Shown here in pieces: positions 1-12,095 of a DNA stretch of 64,000 nt; the stretch's first letter is position 1; every line of letters begins with the position of its first letter. Both the position numbers and the translations under genes were made by a program. The notes beneath the pieces were generated by a model. It did not search any database, was not told the DNA's origin, and saw nothing but the letters and a program-made list of their open reading frames with translations. This stretch comes from Mugil cephalus. Taxonomy: Eukaryota; Chordata; Actinopteri; Mugiliformes; Mugilidae. The stretch covers positions 20,717,629-20,781,628 of the forward strand of contig NC_061787.1 in assembly GCF_022458985.1 (NCBI RefSeq), read 5' to 3'.

Positions 1-1206
1 AGTTCCATATTAAGTCAGAAGTTATCCTTATTTTGTAACTATATCTTCTAGCTGAAATACAGATTAAGATTTCACAATTAAAAACTTTTCATTTTTAAAG
101 TACCATGCACTACCATAATAGTTAGATACAAAGTTTAAATGAGCTATTAAGCCAAAAGTACATACAATCTCTACATGCTAAATATGAAGCTGTGGCTTTT
201 AGCTTGTTAACCTAGCTTAGCACAAAAGGACTGCAAATAGCTAATCTGATCCTGCTAAATGAAATGAACTAGACACAGAGTCATAGGTTGTAAGAGAGAC
301 ATAGAAACTAAATAAGCTAGCTTTAGCTTTATGCTAAGCTAACCAGCTGCCTATCATGTTTAACATACTGATGTAGGCACGATATGTATCTTCTATTTAT
401 GAGGATAAATTACAAAATACCCAAAAAATGAAGAGCCTTAAGAATTTACAGTTATTCAGGTCCTTAAATAACTGAATTGAAAATATTTGTCATTTTGCAC
501 CATAGTAAACTTTAACAATGATTCAAATATCGAAATCTATGTTTGCTTATTTAGTCTCAAACACTCTAACTTATATTGCACTAATATTGTATCTTACTAG
601 CCTTCCTTAAGCCATCTCAAACGATACACTAGTAATATGAGCTGACATGAACAACTGGAAACTAATTGTCTTCTTTTTTTCTTCTTTTCAAGTCTCTCTC
701 CTCAACCATGGGTTCTCCAAGCGCTTACTGACTGAGCACAGTGCAGCCAATCACATGTAACTTACTATTCAGTAAAGTAATATTCAGTAAATTGTAAGGT
801 TTAGCTTAATTAAATTAAATACATTAAATACCTTAAATGCAATTTGAAATCACAGGTGAAAAAAGTGGGTCTAACTGCTCTCTCACTGCTGAGTGGAGCC
901 AAATTAATCAGGATCTCTATTACAGAGCAATATCTGAAAGCACCACACGGGGGCACTGTTGGATAGTCAGGCAGGAAATGACAATATGACTGGAAACCAC
1001 AACTTCCCCATATCAAAAGCACACTTGTTTTCCTTCCTTGAGGTCCACCGCACCTTCACCACAGCCTGTGTAGTTAACATGCACCTTTATTTGTAAAGTC
1101 TGTCTTAGAACAGACCTCTCCTCACATAGGGCCGGTCTGATGCTGATGTTTAGGGCTATAAACAGAAGTCATGCTCTCTGGGGGGACAGTAGTGGACATC
1201 CCTTAC
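1..1206 (-). other. arhgap12: arhgap12 intron downstream of the WW exon, cut by the window edge
   Basis: This follows the donor of the WW-domain exon (GTAAGG, beginning at 1206 on the minus strand). The DNA is AT-rich and I see no further arhgap12 exon: the second WW domain, expected next from the human protein, is absent here and must lie beyond the left edge. A degenerate teleost repeat sits at about 181-430; the rest shows nothing recognisable. Confidence 0.75.
181..430. repeat. Degenerate teleost interspersed repeat ('tatgctaagctaacc' type)
   Basis: The stretch 315-395 contains 'ttatgctaagctaacc' followed by 'agctgcc', then 'catactgatgtag' and 'tatgtatctt'. This order resembles a repeat widespread in fish genomes, in which a 'ctttatgctaagctaacc' core is followed by 'ggctgctggctgtagcttcat'. 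The match is from memory of the family and is diverged. The borders are approximate and I do not assign a class. Confidence 0.5.
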
Positions 1207-1482
1207 CTCGCTCTCCGCTGTGCCCTGGCTGTCTCCTCGGATACTGCTGGTGCTGCTGCTGGTGGTGTCCCTGGTGCGTGGCGGCTTCCAGGTGCGCTCC
1301 CCGGAGGCCCTGTTGTAGTAGAAATGTCTGCCGCTCAGGTCTTTGTGGGTCTCCCAGTCGCCGAGGATGTGAAGCGGGGAGCCTGAGGGGACGGGTGGCA
1401 GGCTGGACTGAGAGATCTTCAGCTCCTGGAGGTTGGTGTAGACGGGCGAGTCGGACCGGCCCTGACCTGTGGGCGACGTTGT
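1207..1482 (-). CDS. arhgap12: arhgap12 second coding exon: WW domain 1 and PVY linker
   Basis: This 92-codon exon runs from an acceptor (CCCACAG before 1482) to a donor (GAG then GTAAGG at 1206), both in phase 0. It reads TTSPTGQGRSDSPVYTNLQ, then QELKISQSSLPP and a WW domain, GDWETHKDLSGRHFYYN to ERTWKPPR, with both signature tryptophans, the central aromatic block and the final proline pair. Human ARHGAP12 has the same order, with NQGRPDSPVYANLQELKISQ before its first WW domain. The family uses WW domains to bind proline-rich partners. The exon joins in frame to the SH3 exon 36 kb away. It ends in a Ser/Thr-rich stretch that looks fish-specific. Human has an extra Trp after KPPR that is missing here. 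ARHGAP27-like paralogues are less likely because the linker matches ARHGAP12. Confidence 0.93.
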
Positions 1483-3699
1483 CTGTGGGAGACACATGAA
1501 AAACTGATATATTCATCCATGCATATTCCGCTTTCTCCTGTCCTGCAGCTGCAGCTTTCACTCCAACATTACCAGTGCCCTGACTTTCTTCAGGAAATTC
1601 AGTAATATTACAGGAATTCCATTAAAAGCACCCCAGTGTCTGCTGAGGTCCAAGTATGCATTGGCACAGAAAGCAGGAATGTGACCAGCTGAGGTGTTTG
1701 CGTGCAGCAAAGTTAACATTACAAATGTGTGAAGCTGCATGTGGATAAAACTTCCCAACTTCCCTTATGTCAGAGACTGAAAATGACGTGGGGAAGGCAG
1801 GGGAACAGTCTGCATGGCAGGATGCAGCTGCTGATCAAATCAGATTCTGCATGTGGTTTGCAGACACCATATTGGTCCGATTTGGACTGCAGGAAGCAAC
1901 CACCAAGAACCTCAGACAGACTCTTCAATTGTGCAATCAATTTATCTCTTGTAGGCTCAGAGACATATGAAAATAAAGCGCTACTGTTATGCATCTAAAA
2001 GATACAAGATACAACATTAAAAATAGAAAAAATCATTGGTGATTTGATTTCAGTTGTGATACCGCAGGAGGCCGATCACAGTGAGAACTAAAAGAGAGGT
2101 TGTGGGAGTCCGCCCTGAAGTCCCAGTCAGTTCTTCTATGAAAAGGCTCGGCCACATAATGCCTCGTACATCGTGAATGCACTTTAAACCTGCGCAGAGC
2201 CAGCACCATAGCAACCATACAGCAATAAACATTGCTTAAAATGGCGCAACCACAAGTTGGTGAAAATATAAAAAAGATGGGGAAACAAGCTCAACATATG
2301 CATGTCGCACAGGAAAGACAAGAGGAAGTAGAAAAAAAGAGATAAGATGCAGAATGACTGCTACCAAAATGGTCGATGCAGAGTTTTGATAAGGTGCGAG
2401 AGGACAATGAGAGGGTTTCTGATTACTAAACATGCAGCAGCTGGACGCGTAGTTTCACTTTCTTTTTCAAGTAACAACTTATCAGATCAAAACTATGCAG
2501 CCCTGCAGAGTCAGTGTGGAGACACATCAAAGACCATTTTCACGGTGGTCTTCTGAAATTTGGCAGCATCTGAAGGTCACTGCACAGAAAAAAAAAAAGC
2601 AGAAAGCTACGTTTCCATGGCTACTGCCCAGAGAATTGAATGTTCTGCATGCTCTGAAAAATATCTGAGGGTTTTGAAACGCAGCTGATACCGAGATTAA
2701 TGCCAAGAATCAGCATAGAGCATATATATATATAAATAATTAAATATCAGAGGCTGTGCCAGCACCACACCTCTCTCCTCTGCGTGTTACAGGTGAGGAA
2801 TGTGGAGGGAAACACGCTTCAGTTAGGACACAGATGGGACTTCCTGCTGGTCTTGGAATAACAGGAATATTTTTCACATAAATTATTATTTAATATGCTG
2901 CACACATGCCGGAGCAGAGCAAAGGGTCCGGTGGCCTCCTGCTGGTTTCAGTTAGGCTCACCCTGCTGCTTCTCCAAAACGGGCCAAGGCACCGTGAGAG
3001 GCACGGGCAACGAGGCAAACCACAGAGAGACGGGGGTGGCCTCGACTGAACCTGGCTTCAAACTCATCCGGACACAACGAGCGGCAGCTTTCATTTATTT
3101 ATTTTTTTTATTTTAGGGAATTATGCAGTAACGATGTAGTCTAAATGCAGATGATTGAGCGTGGTTTGAGAGTGAGGCTGGGGTCAAGTCCATTTAGATT
3201 CCACTGCGCCCGGGACAAACCCACCGCAATTTGTGGAGAAGTAATTAACGTGCTTTTACGTCCATTTTAACACAAGTTCAACGAAAACAGTTTTCAGCCG
3301 TCTCTGCTTTCGGGGAGAGTAATTTAACAATCATCTCTGACAGAGTGGAGGGAGCACACAGCTCATTACTGCTCGGAGAAACACAGGTCCACTGTTGATA
3401 TGCATACCACACAGTCATTGAGTCTCTTATTAATCATGACGCCTTTTAAAGGGAGGCCTTAAAAAGTGCCTTAAAAAGGTGCTTTTGGCTATTTTGTCTT
3501 GCAGCACCATGAAATTACTGGGTTACTGTATTTATAAAGAATGTGGAAAACTAAAGCAGCAGAGGCTTGCAAAGTGTAAAGGTTGTACTTAGCATAGCCA
3601 AGCTGCAAGAACCACTAGATCCAACACTCATGATCACAAGACATCACAAAGCTCCCTCACTGTTTCTTCAAGCTGAGCGTTTGAAATCTCACTTTATCC

Positions 3700-3850
3700 A
3701 CAACTAATGGCATTCCTGTTAGCATCAGTTGCACTTACTTTAGTATGCCAACATGCTAACAGTTGCTAATGAGCACAAAGATGCTAACATGAGGGTTTTA
3801 GTGCTGCAACTGTGTTGAAATGCGCAATAAACTTTTCCAACTCGGCAAAC
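3700..3850. repeat. Teleost interspersed repeat of the 'catgctaacagttgctaat' type
   Basis: The stretch contains 'ctaatggcattcctgttagc', 'caacatgctaacag' and 'ttgctaatgagcacaaag'. This order recalls a common fish repeat built from 'catgctaac' and 'tttgctaattagcac' blocks beside 'ctaatggcattcc'. Limits are approximate and the class is not assigned. Confidence 0.55.
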
Positions 3851-4766
3851 ATCGGTGCATTCACAGATGAATAGTGACATTTAAAATAATCACACACAAA
3901 ATTTAGTCTTCACATATTTGTGTTACTTAACAACCATAGTCTAAAAACCCATGTCAGTGCTCTCTGGGGTTATTATCTGAACCAAAGCCAACTGAAAACA
4001 GTGAGGCTGAAGCATTTCTATTAAAAGAAATTGAGTTGAGTTGAAATAAAAAATAAAAACTTGAAACTAAACCAAAATTAAAAAAGATAAGAGACAACAT
4101 TTGTTCTCTTATAGTGAACTGGGCGCCTCTAATACAGGGAGATGCACCATATGCTGACTTAGAACTCTAACACATGCCTGGAATCTCAGCAGAGGCTCCT
4201 TTTAAATGTTTCATTGAACTCAACTTGAAGCGTTTCTCTGGCAGTCACAGGACATCTGCTAATTATGGCCTGGCGAAGTTTTTGTTAGAAACTTGTTAAT
4301 GTTACCCAAACAGTTTAAATAGAACAAAACAGGAGAGGGCTGCAAGAGGATGAGTTTTCGGGGACATGAAGTCCACCTGTGCTGGTCTATATTAACCTAA
4401 AAATGCCGTGCGCGGTCAAAATATCAGAATTTTCCGACCAGTAGAGTTCACGTACTGTCCATCGCGTCATGTACGTCACCTTGTTTGCAGGGCTGCTCAC
4501 AAACACCTCGTCGTCATCCTCCCCGGCTCTCCTGTAGCCCCTGAACACACTGAACGCTCGACGCATGGCGATGCACGGCGGCCATCAAGTGACACAGGAC
4601 GATCGCTGTTGTGGTTTCATGTCACACCACCTCCCCCCCCAAACTGAGCGCCCACACACGCTCAAAAAACCACCTCTTTCTGTCTGCCACGTTCCAGTAG
4701 AATTAGGAGGAAATCTGAGAGCGGACTGTGACAGGAGGCAGAGGGGAACAGGATCTTTCTACCTCT

Positions 4767-4789
4767 CACACACACACACACACACACAC
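4767..4789. repeat. (CA)n microsatellite
   Basis: There are about 11.5 uninterrupted CA units. Short imperfect GACA repeats follow at about 4910-4940. Confidence 0.95.
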
Positions 4790-5404
4790 GAAAACAGACA
4801 CTATAGTACACAAAGCTGTCTGACACAACAGGAAGCGGTATTGAAGAAGTCTCAGCTTCCCGTATCAGAGCGTTTCTGTGCGTTTGTGTCAAACTGTGTG
4901 GTGACTGACGGACAGACATACAGACAGACCGACAGACAAAACTGGCGGTTCTGACTTTTGGGCTCTCTATATTTAACCTGACCTGAGCCGCGAGACTGTG
5001 TGGGTGTGTGTGGACAGGTGATACCACTGATCACCACTACAGCCCAGCACTCATATTTCACCCCAACAAATATCTGCTAGGCGACCTAAAAGGCAACAAT
5101 GGATTCAAAAAATTCTGCAGACTGATAGAAGAGGATGTAGTGAGGAATAAAAATAGATGTATATATATGTAGGTATGTGTGTGTGTATATATTTGTTACT
5201 TCATTCATCTGCAGAGAAAGGTGTTAAAATAACCGTACTGTGAAGTTCCCCCTAACATTTTGCAATGCATGTTGTAATGCACTGAAGCTCTTTCAACGTT
5301 ATGACACCAGGTTTTTTATCTTTGAAACGATCTTTACAGAGAGTCGATGTCAATTTTGGTTATACGCATCAATTTATTTAAAAAGTTTTAACCTTTGAGT
5401 GGTA

Positions 5405-5460
5405 CAGATGATATAATAATTAATAATAATTATATTATATATATATAATAATAATTAATC
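5405..5460. repeat. AT-only imperfect palindrome
   Basis: The segment consists almost only of A and T. Left-arm 'attaataataattata' is mirrored by right-arm 'tataataataattaat' around a TATATA centre, so it could fold into a hairpin or cruciform. No transposon ends are seen at its borders. Confidence 0.7.
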
Positions 5461-6663
5461 TGCTGACGTGCAGGCTGCAGAGAGTAAATCAGGCATTTCT
5501 TTTTGCCCTTTCAGTATATTCATTCAGTCCACCACATCATCTTTATAATGAATTCTCTAATTTAACTTTGAAGCAGAGCTACTCTTTTCCAGTTGCAGTT
5601 TACATCCATGTCTTTTGTCATGATTAGTGTATTGAATATCTGAGTTAAAGGTCTTGTGAGATCAGTGACCTTTGACCATCTTTTCTGGTGGGAACACGAT
5701 CTGGAGTCTCTATGCTGCAGCAATGATCTGCTGGGCCCATCACATTATTTTTTGTTGTGGACAGAAGGTAACAGCAACGTCATCTGAACGCTGTGGAGTT
5801 GAATTCGTTTACAACTAAAAAGAGGTACTGAGGTACTGATGCAGAGGTATTTTGTTTCCTGTATCAGTTAAAATGCGCCTCATGATTAACAGACATTAAT
5901 AGACTAATATTCTGACAAGAATTAAGTGACTATGCCAGACTAGCTCATGGAGTCCAGGCGATCGTTTGAGCCAAATCAAGAATGTCCTTGAAGTTGTTCC
6001 AGAAACTTTGCCTTCGTAAGAACAGGACTCAGGGACAAGCTGAAAACACTGGTGCCTCATGCAGCCAGAGGCCACGGCTGTGGCTGATGCAGGTGAAGAG
6101 TTTGTACAGCTAAAAATAAACCTGTCAAGAAATGCTTTAATGCAATTACTAATAAACAGTAAAACAGAAAAGTAAGACTCAGCCATAGGAAAGTCTGCTC
6201 TATAAAACTGAACATTTTCATATCAGGAATGGAACAATTCTCCAGCTCTGTGGTGCTGAATTAAATAAAAGAAGAAGTGTACTGACTGTATAAGGTAAAA
6301 ATATATCAGTGCTGTCGCTTATTATTTTTTATTAAATAAATTCGTTTCCCATTCGTTTCTGTACTGTTGTGCTGCATTTTTGAAACAGTTATTTAATTTC
6401 AACGTGTTGAATTTAAGTTTGCAATCTACAATTCTGAGCTGTAATTTATTTATTTTTCAAGAAGAGTAATTATGAAAGAAGTCTCAATGATTGCCGGTCT
6501 ATGAATCTGCTCATACTGTCATGGGCAGATTCCCAGCTGAAATGAATGAGAGTGAGGTAGAGGTAAAGAGTGAGGGGACAGGGGGATCCAGTGCAGGGGT
6601 CTATGACAGGTAATTAAAAATAGAAAGGACCTGGGGGGGTGGTAGTGGATCGCTCTCATAGCT

Positions 6664-6683
6664 CAGAGAGAGAGAGAGAGAGT
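6664..6683. repeat. (GA)n microsatellite
   Basis: This is a short uninterrupted run of GA dinucleotides in the arhgap12 intron. Purine-rich DNA extends to about 6735. Confidence 0.9.
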
Positions 6684-7534
6684 TGTAAATCAGGGATGGA
6701 TGGAGAGAGAGGTAGAGGGCGGGAGTGAGGAGGGTAGAGATGTGCTGCTGAATACAGAATGGCTTTCTTCTATCTGCACAGGAGTGATGAATGAGCATCA
6801 GACCCCGGGCCTGTACAGTAGCACCACTGTAGCCAGAGCGCATTATGCAGGTTGGACACTAGTGTGTGGGCACACCCAGCATGGAAACGTCTCGTTAATT
6901 CAGCTCAGAGGTCTAATGGAGAATGTGGAGGCACACGCAGCATAAACAAAACAACTGATGAGAACTGTCTTCCTAATGGAGCCCAACGGGACGACGCTGC
7001 AATGGAGCTCACTGTAAAAATTTATCACCATGCTGGGAATACTACTCCATGACTCCTCTCCCTCACTCCAGTCTACCCAGCCTCCCGTCCCAGTGTGCTT
7101 GTACAGGCACTAGAAAACGACTGTGCCCGGCAGTGTGCTGTGAATTAAACCATAAATAATTTGAAAGAAGCATGGGTCAGGACGAGGGCAAGAGAGGGCG
7201 CAGCGCTGCACCTGCACATTCAGTCCACTAGGCGTCTCTCTCGTGTTGAGAGGGGAAGGGAGGGAGAGTTCAGGGAGCAGGGGCGCTGGTGAGTGGGTGG
7301 GAGTCTCCATCCAATGTATCTTGCCGTGATGAGAGTAGCGTGAGGGGGAGGGGTTTCTATCGGTGCGCACATGGCAACCCACTCTGCAGCATTTCCATCA
7401 TTGGTAGTTGCTCAGCCGTGCTCCTCACACTCTTGGCTACAGCAGCTCAGACGAGGCGTTCAGGGCTCTGTCACCTTGCTGCACCACATTCAGAATGACT
7501 AATCTGACAACCTATACTGTGCATAAAGCATTAG

Positions 7535-7925
7535 AAATGTGTAAATTGTACAATGTGCGTGTTTCAGATCATCATACGACCAACTTGATTTAATAAAACA
7601 AAAATTACAAAAGAGAATACAACAGACTCAAGCAAAGGCTGCACCCAAATAACAACAACACACACTGCACGCTGCATTTAAAAGAAGACAGAGAGGTTTC
7701 CTGGAGACAGCGTCAAGGAGAAAATTCTTCCGGAGAGGGTTAGGGAGTTTATGGCGTTGGATCAGAACATTTCTGAGGTAGAGAACACAGGTTTTCTGGA
7801 GCCGAGGTACGAGCTACTCTCTACACACTACATTAACTTTGACAGAAAGACTTATTGGACTGAAACCAGTCGACTCTAGGAGAAAACAACGAAGACAAGG
7901 AAACACTTTAGGAAACTACAGGGGA
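7535..7925. repeat. Unnamed dispersed repeat, copy 1
   Basis: The segment shares a diverged but collinear match with 28970-29200: 'accaacttgatt', then 'cactacattaa.tttgaca', 'ttattgg.ctgaa.ccagtc', 'aagacaag' and 'aaactacagg' recur in the same order. Copy 1 carries about 150 extra bases between the first and second blocks. I see no coding content and do not recognise the family. Confidence 0.65.
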
Positions 7926-10567
7926 CCAACGTTAGGACATTTAAGACTGGACTGGGGGCGAAAGAACGTGATTGGGACGTCCCTGGCGTAGAGAGAGAGA
8001 GGGGGAAGCTGAGTTTTAATTACATTTTTTTTTATGCAAAATAAAAGCGATATTTATTTAAACTTCAAATGAACAGGTCACATGACCTCCTGTGTCATTT
8101 CCAGTGACGGCGAAATGCGAAAAAAAATGTTTCCATTGTACTTTTGTGATACACTTTTATATTGATACGTTTGAAAAACCACCTCATGAGAGTGAAAAAA
8201 TGTTTTGAGAAGCCTTTCAAAATGTAGTCGTTTCCATTATCATTTTATTTTATTTAGGTTTGAACATTTCTAGGGGTAGTGGAAAAGTAGCATTTGAGTC
8301 ATGTATGTGATAAAGCAGCTGTGATGAAACAACACTTTAAAAGCGTTTCCCCTTAAAGACATTCGGGGAGTTGAAGTTAATTGGGCAAATGAAAGAAAAC
8401 GGAAGTGACTGTGTAAAGATGAAAGTAGACAGCTTTAGAGGAAAGTTCAAGCTCTACTTTCACAACCTGTACCGCTGGACAGCTCGCCAGAGATATCTTT
8501 TCTTCTTTTCAGACGCCTGGTTTCTCTCCAATCTTGTTATCCTTTTAACATTTTTACCACCTTTGAAAACTGCTAGACATAGTTCTGATTTCATATGCAT
8601 AAATCAACCCCGCAGTAATGTTAAATTATTCCATCTCCTCGAACGCAGATGTTGAATGAGGCAAAGTCACACCTCAAAGTGTGTCTGCTACATCCTCCAA
8701 CAGTGTTACGTAATGTGATTGTGCAATTGAATTAGAGGAAAGCAGGTTAAAGAAAGTGTGGTGCGGGGTGGTGGGGAGAGGCAGCACGGTGACTGAATGA
8801 GCCGCATCCGTGTCCATGGAGACGCTCAGCCAATCAGGTGGTCACGCAGACGGAGCGTTTGAAGCTGGGCCGCGAGGGGTTAGAGGGGAAGGGGAGGGGG
8901 GAGAAGGTGCACCACCTCAGAACCCATGCGTCAATCTACTCCCTCTGTTCTTTTGTCCTCTGTCCTCTCATCTTTCACAGATGACCTCCTTCATCTCTTG
9001 CTTCCGCATCCCCTCTGTAGTCCACCTTCCCCCTGTGTCTTCTGATAATCATGCACCAAGCCTCTTTGGCCATTCTTTCCCCGTTTTCTCTCTCGCTGCC
9101 ACTTCCCCGGCTCAGCCAACGCCCCACTGCCTCCCCCCGTCTTCCCTGCAATCACCTCCTCTCCCTCCGCTCCAGGAGCTATGATGCTGCTGATGATGGC
9201 TGTGTCCATATGACCAGATTAACCTACATTTCCGCATCGCCGCCCGTCAGTCAGACCATATTTGCCCACTCCGCCGTCATCACGTTTGAGACACTTCACA
9301 AGCAAAAACAACAAACCAAACCAGTCTCTTTTCACTGGCAGAGACTGAAATGCATCGACGTGCACATGAACACGAGGAAAAAAAAGATGCTTACAAGCAT
9401 ACACGCGCACATCCCGCACCTCGCAACCTAGCAACCAGCTCCAGCCTCGCACAGCATCCTGTTCGTAAAGACCTGATAGTCAAAAAATTATTAATGGAAC
9501 TCAAATACTGACTTCAGCTTCACATCCACAGGTCAGCAAAACATGACCAGGGTTTGTGAGGAGTGAACAATAATCTGATGAAAGTGAGTCAGCATCTTTT
9601 TTTCTTTTTTTTTTTTAAGTCACCGGGATGACGACAGCTTCTTTCATTTCACGGATCAGAGGATTCGGCGAGGCTCACAACCTGACAGCACCGTGAGCAA
9701 TTAACCTTCTGGTACTGAGCTGATAGTGCTCGGCTTAAATGTCAGTTTGTGTCTGTGAAAAGACGTCCCCCCGGTTCTGATAAAGAGCTGGAAACTTGTT
9801 AAATAACTGCTCTAATAGACACACTGCCGCTGCCTGGATACCGCAGACAAAGAAGCTTCAAGGCTGCAAAGAGTTTTAGAGCATCAAACGGTTCAATTCT
9901 GCAGAAAACAAGCAGTGATCTTTGTGTCAAAATCATCTGTTTAACGTTGTTTCAGTGAAATGTTAGAATCATCTCTGCAATTTTCACAGCTTCAGTGTGA
10001 GAAACAGGAATGGTTTACACTGCGTCGCCGCACTCTCCCTCTCAAACCAAATTGTCCTCTTGAAATGTTAATGAGCAAGGATTTTGAGGACGGGGGAAGC
10101 CTGCAGCCATGTTCGGTCTCGTGTGCATATGGGGAGACGCCGTCATTGGCCAAAAAACAGTCTGCAGCGCTGCGCCACGGCACATGCTACAGGATGTCAC
10201 ATGCTACGGGCGAGGGAGGCTGACTACAGCAAAAGGAATCGAACAGTTTAAATGTGGGACGGCACAGACACCTGATAAATCAGTCAGAATCTGCCGTTTC
10301 ATTTTTAATGTTTTCTGTTTAAGAGTGGGAGTCTATCTCAAATATCACTAGGTCAGTAGATACAGCTGCTGGAGAGTGGGTGTGCGTGTGTTTGAAAGGA
10401 TGAATGCTTGAATGACAGCAAATCAGAGACCACGTTTCTGCATCTACTACTTACTGTCAGCGTGTTTGATATGATTTATGTAACAAGCTGCTTCAGGTGT
10501 TCACCCGTGTCCCTGCAGCACCTGAGCGTGCTTTGTCTCAGTGTCCTCTGGTGACTCGTTCTTTGTC

Positions 10568-10588
10568 TTTTTTTTTTTTTTTTTTTTT
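10568..10588. repeat. Poly(T) tract (21 T)
   Basis: An uninterrupted run of 21 T on the plus strand. Read from the minus strand it is a poly(A) of the kind left by retroposition, but I recognise no body sequence beside it. Confidence 0.85.
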
Positions 10589-11103
10589 AAGGCAGTCACC
10601 TCATTTGTGCAGCCTTGGCATGCACAGCTTATTATGAGTATTTGCTTCCAGGTTCTTCATGCAGTGACCTGTGAACACTCAGGTTATTACAGCGATGTAG
10701 CTGACGAGTTAGCCACTACAACTCTTCAGAGTCAGCTGAGGTGAGGCATCCAGTGAGGAAGCCTCCCAGATGCCTCCCAGACACCTCCCGTTAGAGGTGT
10801 TTCAGGCATGTCCCCCTGGAAGAGGGCCGTCGGGTTCGGCCCAGGACACCATGGAGGGTTCATATCTCCCGTCTGCCTGGGGATTCCTCTGGAGGAAGTG
10901 GAAGTGGCTGGGCTGCTGCCCCGTGACCCGGATAAGCAGGAGAAGACGGACGGACAATACGTCCCAATTATTTTTTTTATTTCGAAGGAGGCTGAAATAA
11001 GTTCCAAGAAGAAAATGTAAAGGATGAATCTGCCACTGACAGCGACGGAGAAGCTTAAATCAAAGTGAAAGCTGCAGCATGGCTGATCAGCACTAATAGT
11101 CAG

Positions 11104-11598
11104 TGCGTTTACATGCACGTGATAAAACCGAATTACTGCCTTAATTTGACTATAACAGGAGAAATTAAGTGCATGTAAACACGTTACTCCGATTAAAATC
11201 TGAGTTCTCATTATCCGATTGAGACACCCAGATAATGCGATTGGAATCATTGGATAATGCGTGTGTGCATGCTCCACCACCGCTGCGTTGGCGCGTGACC
11301 CCGGAACAAAAACATCCAAGAAAGCCGATCGCAGAAGAAGAAGAAGAAGAGAAATGGAGCCGTATGAGGGATAGCGCGGATCTCACCTGCACCAGAAGTG
11401 GCGCGAACATTACGTACAAGATTAAAAAATGTACTACTATCCGTCTGGTTGTTGTTTGAAAGACACGTATCGCCACCTAGTGTGGAGGAGGAGAACAGTT
11501 ATTCGATTTTCTTGCGCTGCATGTAAACTGGGACAAGGACTGTAGTCAGAAAGTTGAATTTTGAGCATAGTTCGATTAAGCTCTGCATGTAAGTGTCC
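11104..11598. mobile_element. MITE-like nonautonomous DNA transposon ('tttacatgcac' ends)
   Basis: The left end reads 'gtttacatgcacgtgataaa' and the right end, reverse-complemented, reads 'acacttacatgcagagctta'. These form imperfect inverted terminal repeats, followed on both sides by 'CGAA'. A second nested pair ('agtgcatgtaaacacg' near 11170 and 'gcatgtaaactggg' near 11520) lies just inside. The interior holds an (AGA)n block and no transposase. Elements with these ends are common in fish genomes. I do not assign a superfamily, and no target-site duplication is clear. Confidence 0.65.
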
Positions 11599-12072
11599 TC
11601 CATTGGGGACCCTCTAGTTCACCACTCCATTAAAGGTCAGCTCAGTCAGAACAGCTCACTGTTGGTCACCCGTGCAAATTCACAGGTCAAAGTTCTCTAG
11701 TTGAATGTGGGTTTACTTCACCCCTGCAACTTCAGCAACTAATTCACTGGAAATACTGAATTCACTACAAAATGTTCCTGCTTCAAATGCTGTTTGTGCC
11801 CGGGCCTTTACTCTGAGAAACCCTGAGAGGAAAAGGTTGAGACAAAGAGAATGCATGTCCACATGTGCATGCAGTGCAGAAACTCCTCTGTTTCTATTCC
11901 CTTTGGGGAGTCAAGGGGCACAGATCTGCACAGCAGGACTGCAGTGACCCCCACACCCCCGGCAGTCTGTCCAGCCTGTGTGCTACTCTCCCACCCCTCC
12001 TCCTCCTCCTCCTCCTCCGCCACGTCTTTCTTTTCATTTAAGTCCAAATCAGAACACAGACACACTCCTTTC

Positions 12073-12095
12073 AAAAAAAAAAAAAAAAAAAAAAA
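12073..12095. repeat. Poly(A) tract (23 A)
   Basis: An uninterrupted A run about 55 bp downstream of a (TCC)n block (11998-12018). I recognise no retroposon body upstream. Confidence 0.85.

Noticed and set aside
1140..1561. Overlapping ORFs on both strands around the arhgap12 WW exon
   Set aside because: They are shadow frames of the GC-rich WW exon (1207-1482 minus). Only the minus frame with TTSPTGQ and the WW domain has homology and splice sites.
10732..11319. 195-codon minus-strand ORF
   Set aside because: It crosses from unique DNA into the MITE-like element, has no domain or homologue I recognise, and shows no splice partners.
11998..12018. Poly-Ser ORF at the (TCC)n block
   Set aside because: Translation of a microsatellite followed by a poly(A) tract (poly-Lys); not a gene.
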